From: JAWWBN01 sp033720955
Lineage (GTDB): Bacteria > Acidobacteriota > Thermoanaerobaculia > Multivoradales > JAHEKO01
Assembly: GCA_033720955.1 (NCBI GenBank)
Contig: JAWWBN010000168.1
Location: 1-8,414 of the forward strand
Reading direction: 5' to 3'
Length of the DNA: 8,414 bases
How positions within the stretch are numbered: the stretch's first letter is position 1; every line of letters starts with the position of its first letter. Positions 6,237-8,414 of the stretch are shown one piece after another. The translations under genes and the position numbers were made by a program. Under the pieces are notes generated by a model that did no database searches, had not been told where the DNA came from, and saw only the letters and a program-made list of their open reading frames with translations.

Positions 6237-7480
6237 CGAGGGTCGGCGCTGCGGTCCTCGGGGCGGTTCTGCTGCTGGCGGCGCCGGCGGCGGCCACCAC
6301 CTACGTGCTGCCCGCGGACGAGACCCTGGTCGAGCAGGCTTCGGTGGTGGCCCAGGCGAGCGTGGCGGCGGTCGAGCCGTCGCCCATCAACGGGCCCCCC
6401 TCGACCGACTACTTCGTCCAGATCGAGAGGGTCCTCAAGGGCTACGTCGCCGGCGGCACCGTGGTCGTCCGGGTGCCGGGCGGCATCGGGCCGGACGGGG
6501 TGGGGCTCAAGATCTCCGGGGCGCCGGTCTTCCGCGAGGGCGAGCGGCTGCTCCTCTTCCTGGCCCCCCGCAGCGACGGCACCTACGGCGTGCTCCACCT
6601 GATGCTGGGAGCGTTCCACGAGCGCCAGTCGGGCGGCCACCGGGTGGCGGTGCGGGCGCTCTCGGAGGCCTCCGAGCTGGCGCCGGCCGCCGGGGAGGAG
6701 GCGGAGGGCGCCGAGCCGCTGCGCGACTTCCACGGCTTTGCCGAGTGGATCGGCGAGGCGGCCGCGGGGCGTCCCGCCGAGCCCTCCTACTTCCTCGCCG
6801 GCTTCGCCGGCGCCGAGCGCTTCGACGAGCCCCCCCTGCTGCGCGACGCCTGCACGCAGCTCGCTTTCCGCTGGTCCGACTTCGACCGCGGCGAGGGGGT
6901 CTCCTGGCACCTGCGGGCGGGTCCCGCCCGCGGCACCGGCGAGCGGCGCGCGTTCGACCGGGCGCGGCGGTCGTGGGAGCGGGACGCGGGGGTGGGCCTC
7001 CGGCTGCGGCGCTCGCCGCGCAGCGGCTCGGCCGCGGGGATGGGCGCCCACGACGGGCTCAACACGGTCCTCTTCGGCGATCCGAACGACCTGGTCTCGG
7101 GCGCCTTCGGGTGCCGGACGGGCGGCCTCGTCTCCGTCACCGGCATCTGGTTCGACAACGGCCGGGGACAGGCCTGCGAGCGCACCAGCCCCGGGCGCAA
7201 GCTGTCGTACGGCGGCCGCCGCTATCTGGAGATCCTGGAGGCCGACACGGTGGTCAACGACGGCGCCTCCTGCCTGTTCGCCGGCGGGGCCGAGCTGCCC
7301 TCCCGGCTGCTGGCGCACGAGCTGGGGCACTCCCTGGGGCTGGCCCACGGTGGCGACGCGACCTCCCTGATGTGGGCCGAGCTGGCCCCCGGGGCGCCTG
7401 CGGGGCCCTCTCCCGCGGAGCGCCGGGCGCTCGCCCGGATCTACCGTGACCCCTCCGACGACGACCGGCCGCCGCGCTAG
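6233..7480 (+). CDS. Secreted zinc metalloprotease, metzincin (matrixin-like), with N-terminal beta-rich domain
   Basis: A 415-residue exported protein. Residues 1-22 are a Sec signal peptide (MTRVGAAVLGAVLLLAAPAA). The catalytic signature HELGHSLGLAH (362-372) gives the zinc ligands His362, His366 and His372 and catalytic Glu363, followed by a Met-turn SLMWA (378-382, Met380), as in metzincins. SPAERRALARIYRD (393-406) resembles the closing helix of matrixin domains, and the domain probably begins near RWSDFDRGEGVSW (213-225). Residues about 23-180 form a separate, likely beta-rich region: VEQASVVAQASVAAVEPS (33-50), YFVQIERVLKGYV (60-72) and EGERLLLFLAP (102-112). I recognise this as a type seen in secreted acidobacterial proteins but cannot name it. 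Cysteines 207, 294, 315 and 347 may form disulfides. ATG 6233 overlaps the FmdB stop (ATGA), and GGAG (6224-6227) lies 5 bases upstream. The substrate is unknown. Confidence 0.9.
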   Translation: MTRVGAAVLGAVLLLAAPAAATTYVLPADETLVEQASVVAQASVAAVEPSPINGPPSTDYFVQIERVLKGYVAGGTVVVRVPGGIGPDGVGLKISGAPVFREGERLLLFLAPRSDGTYGVLHLMLGAFHERQSGGHRVAVRALSEASELAPAAGEEAEGAEPLRDFHGFAEWIGEAAAGRPAEPSYFLAGFAGAERFDEPPLLRDACTQLAFRWSDFDRGEGVSWHLRAGPARGTGERRAFDRARRSWERDAGVGLRLRRSPRSGSAAGMGAHDGLNTVLFGDPNDLVSGAFGCRTGGLVSVTGIWFDNGRGQACERTSPGRKLSYGGRRYLEILEADTVVNDGASCLFAGGAELPSRLLAHELGHSLGLAHGGDATSLMWAELAPGAPAGPSPAERRALARIYRDPSDDDRPPR

Positions 7481-8414
7481 CCGTCGACCTCGGTCTCGCC
7501 GCCGCCCGTGAGCCCGAGCTTCTTGGCGTAGTAGCGGAAGGAGCGGAAGCTCATGCCGACCAGGTCGGCGGCCTGGGTCTGCACGCCGTCGCAGCGGTCG
7601 AGCGCCTCGGCCATGAGCTGGCGGCGGATGTCGTCCAGATAGGGCTCGAGCGCGAGCCCCTCGGCCGGAAGCTGGACCGTGTCGCTCGGCTGCGGCCTTC
7701 CGGTGCGCACCTGCTCGGGCAGGTCCTCGGCGCTGAGGTTCTCCCCCGCCGAGAGCGCCAGGGCGCGCTCGATCACGTTCTCGAGCTCCCGCACGTTGCC
7801 GGGCCAGTCGTAGCCCTCGAGGAGCTTCATCGCCTCGACGGTGACCCGCTTGGGCTCGACGCCCATCTCCCGGCTGCACTTGAGCAGGAAGTAGTCCACC
7901 AGCAGGGGCACGTCCTCGCGGCGGCGGCGCAAGGGGGGCAGGTCGATGGGGATCACGTTGATGCGGTAGAAGAGATCCTCGCGGAAGAGCCCCTCCTGCA
8001 CCATCTGCTGCAGGTCCCGGTTGGTGGCGGCGATGATCCGCGCGTCCACCGGCTCCTCCCGGTTGCCGCCCACCTTGCGCACCCGCTTCTCCTGCAGCGC
8101 GCGCAGCAGCTTCACCTGCATCGACGTCGGCATCTCGCCGATCTCGTCGAGGAAGAGGGTGCCCCCCTCGGCGCTCTGCGCCAGGCCGGTGCGGTCGGCC
8201 GTCGCGCCGCTGAACGCCCCCTTGACGTGGCCGAAGAGCTCGCTCTCCAGCAGGGTCTGCGCCACGGCCGCGCAGTTCACGGTCACGATCGGGCCGCCGG
8301 CCCGGCCGCTGTGCGCGTGGATCGCCTGCGCGACCAGGTCCTTGCCCGTCCCCGTCTCCCCCTCGATCAGGATCGGCACGTCCAGCTCGGCCGACTTTTC
8401 GACGACGCGCCTCA
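7477..8414 (-). CDS. Sigma-54-dependent transcriptional regulator (NtrC family, PilR-like C terminus), partial (5' end beyond the right edge)
   Basis: The visible 311 residues cover the AAA+ sigma-54 activator domain and a C-terminal Fis-type helix-turn-helix; the N-terminal sensory or receiver part lies beyond the window. Numbering from the first full codon (8412-8410), motifs are Walker A GETGTGKD (18-25), the sigma-54 loop GAFSGA (65-70, normally GAFTGA), Walker B GGTLFLDEIGEM (83-94), sensor I AATNRDL (128-134), arginine-finger region FREDLFYRINVI (143-154), WPGNVREL (203-210) and the helix-turn-helix GVQTQAADLVGMSFRSFRYY (276-295). Such proteins hydrolyse ATP to open sigma-54 promoters. 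The MSFRSFRYYAKKLGL end resembles PilR-type regulators, a guess from memory. The GTG at 8377-8379 is internal, as coding character continues upstream (RRVVEKSAELD). The stop codon shares CTAG with the convergent metzincin stop. Confidence 0.94.
   Translation of the reverse strand, partial: RRVVEKSAELDVPILIEGETGTGKDLVAQAIHAHSGRAGGPIVTVNCAAVAQTLLESELFGHVKGAFSGATADRTGLAQSAEGGTLFLDEIGEMPTSMQVKLLRALQEKRVRKVGGNREEPVDARIIAATNRDLQQMVQEGLFREDLFYRINVIPIDLPPLRRRREDVPLLVDYFLLKCSREMGVEPKRVTVEAMKLLEGYDWPGNVRELENVIERALALSAGENLSAEDLPEQVRTGRPQPSDTVQLPAEGLALEPYLDDIRRQLMAEALDRCDGVQTQAADLVGMSFRSFRYYAKKLGLTGGGETEVDG

Noticed and set aside
6101..7879. 592-codon minus-strand frame across the metzincin gene and into the regulator
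   Set aside because: It overlaps two strongly supported genes, shows no recognisable motif and has composition expected of an antisense frame.
1..8414. Sigma-54 (-24/-12) promoters that the local activator might control
   Set aside because: I looked near the gene starts for GG-N10-GC with the fuller TGGCAC...TTGC pattern and found no convincing match; a matrix scan would be needed to exclude one.

Overview
This is a very GC-rich bacterial chromosomal window, packed with genes that have G/C at most third codon positions. The mix is a PPi-type phosphofructokinase, a DUF4388 protein, a DUF4412 secreted protein, an FmdB-type zinc ribbon, a secreted metzincin and a sigma-54 enhancer-binding regulator. 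It fits a soil or sediment Gram-negative such as an Acidobacteriota (Thermoanaerobaculia-like) or Myxococcota/delta-proteobacterial lineage. That placement is inference from gene content and composition only. I see no rRNA, tRNA, CRISPR array, insertion sequence, phage gene or plasmid function.

Layout, left to right. (1) Minus strand, 1-2847: a 6-phosphofructokinase gene, then 22 bases downstream an RND/MMPL-type membrane exporter that runs off the left edge; they are probably co-transcribed. (2) A 160-base divergent promoter region, 2848-3007. (3) Plus strand, 3008-3862: a secreted DUF4412-like protein. (4) Minus strand, 3887-5080: moeA, convergent with the DUF4412 gene. (5) A 65-base divergent promoter region, 5081-5145, with a clear extended -10 element. 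(6) Plus strand, 5146-7480: a tightly coupled trio (DUF4388 protein, FmdB-type zinc ribbon, secreted metzincin) whose stop and start codons overlap. (7) Minus strand, 7477-8414: the AAA+ and DNA-binding part of a sigma-54-dependent NtrC-family regulator, cut by the right edge. It shares a CTAG with the metzincin gene, so both stop codons sit in the same four bases.

The window has no gene-free stretch longer than 160 bases. Functionally it mixes housekeeping (glycolysis/gluconeogenesis at the Fru-6-P step, molybdenum cofactor synthesis) with envelope and secretion functions (RND exporter, two secreted proteins) and signalling (DUF4388, sigma-54 activator). I found no convincing novel multi-gene defence or mobile system. 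The points most worth a second look are the PPi-type active-site residues of the phosphofructokinase, the missing relay aspartate in the RND exporter, the GAFSGA variant in the sigma-54 activator, and the translationally coupled DUF4388-FmdB-metzincin trio.
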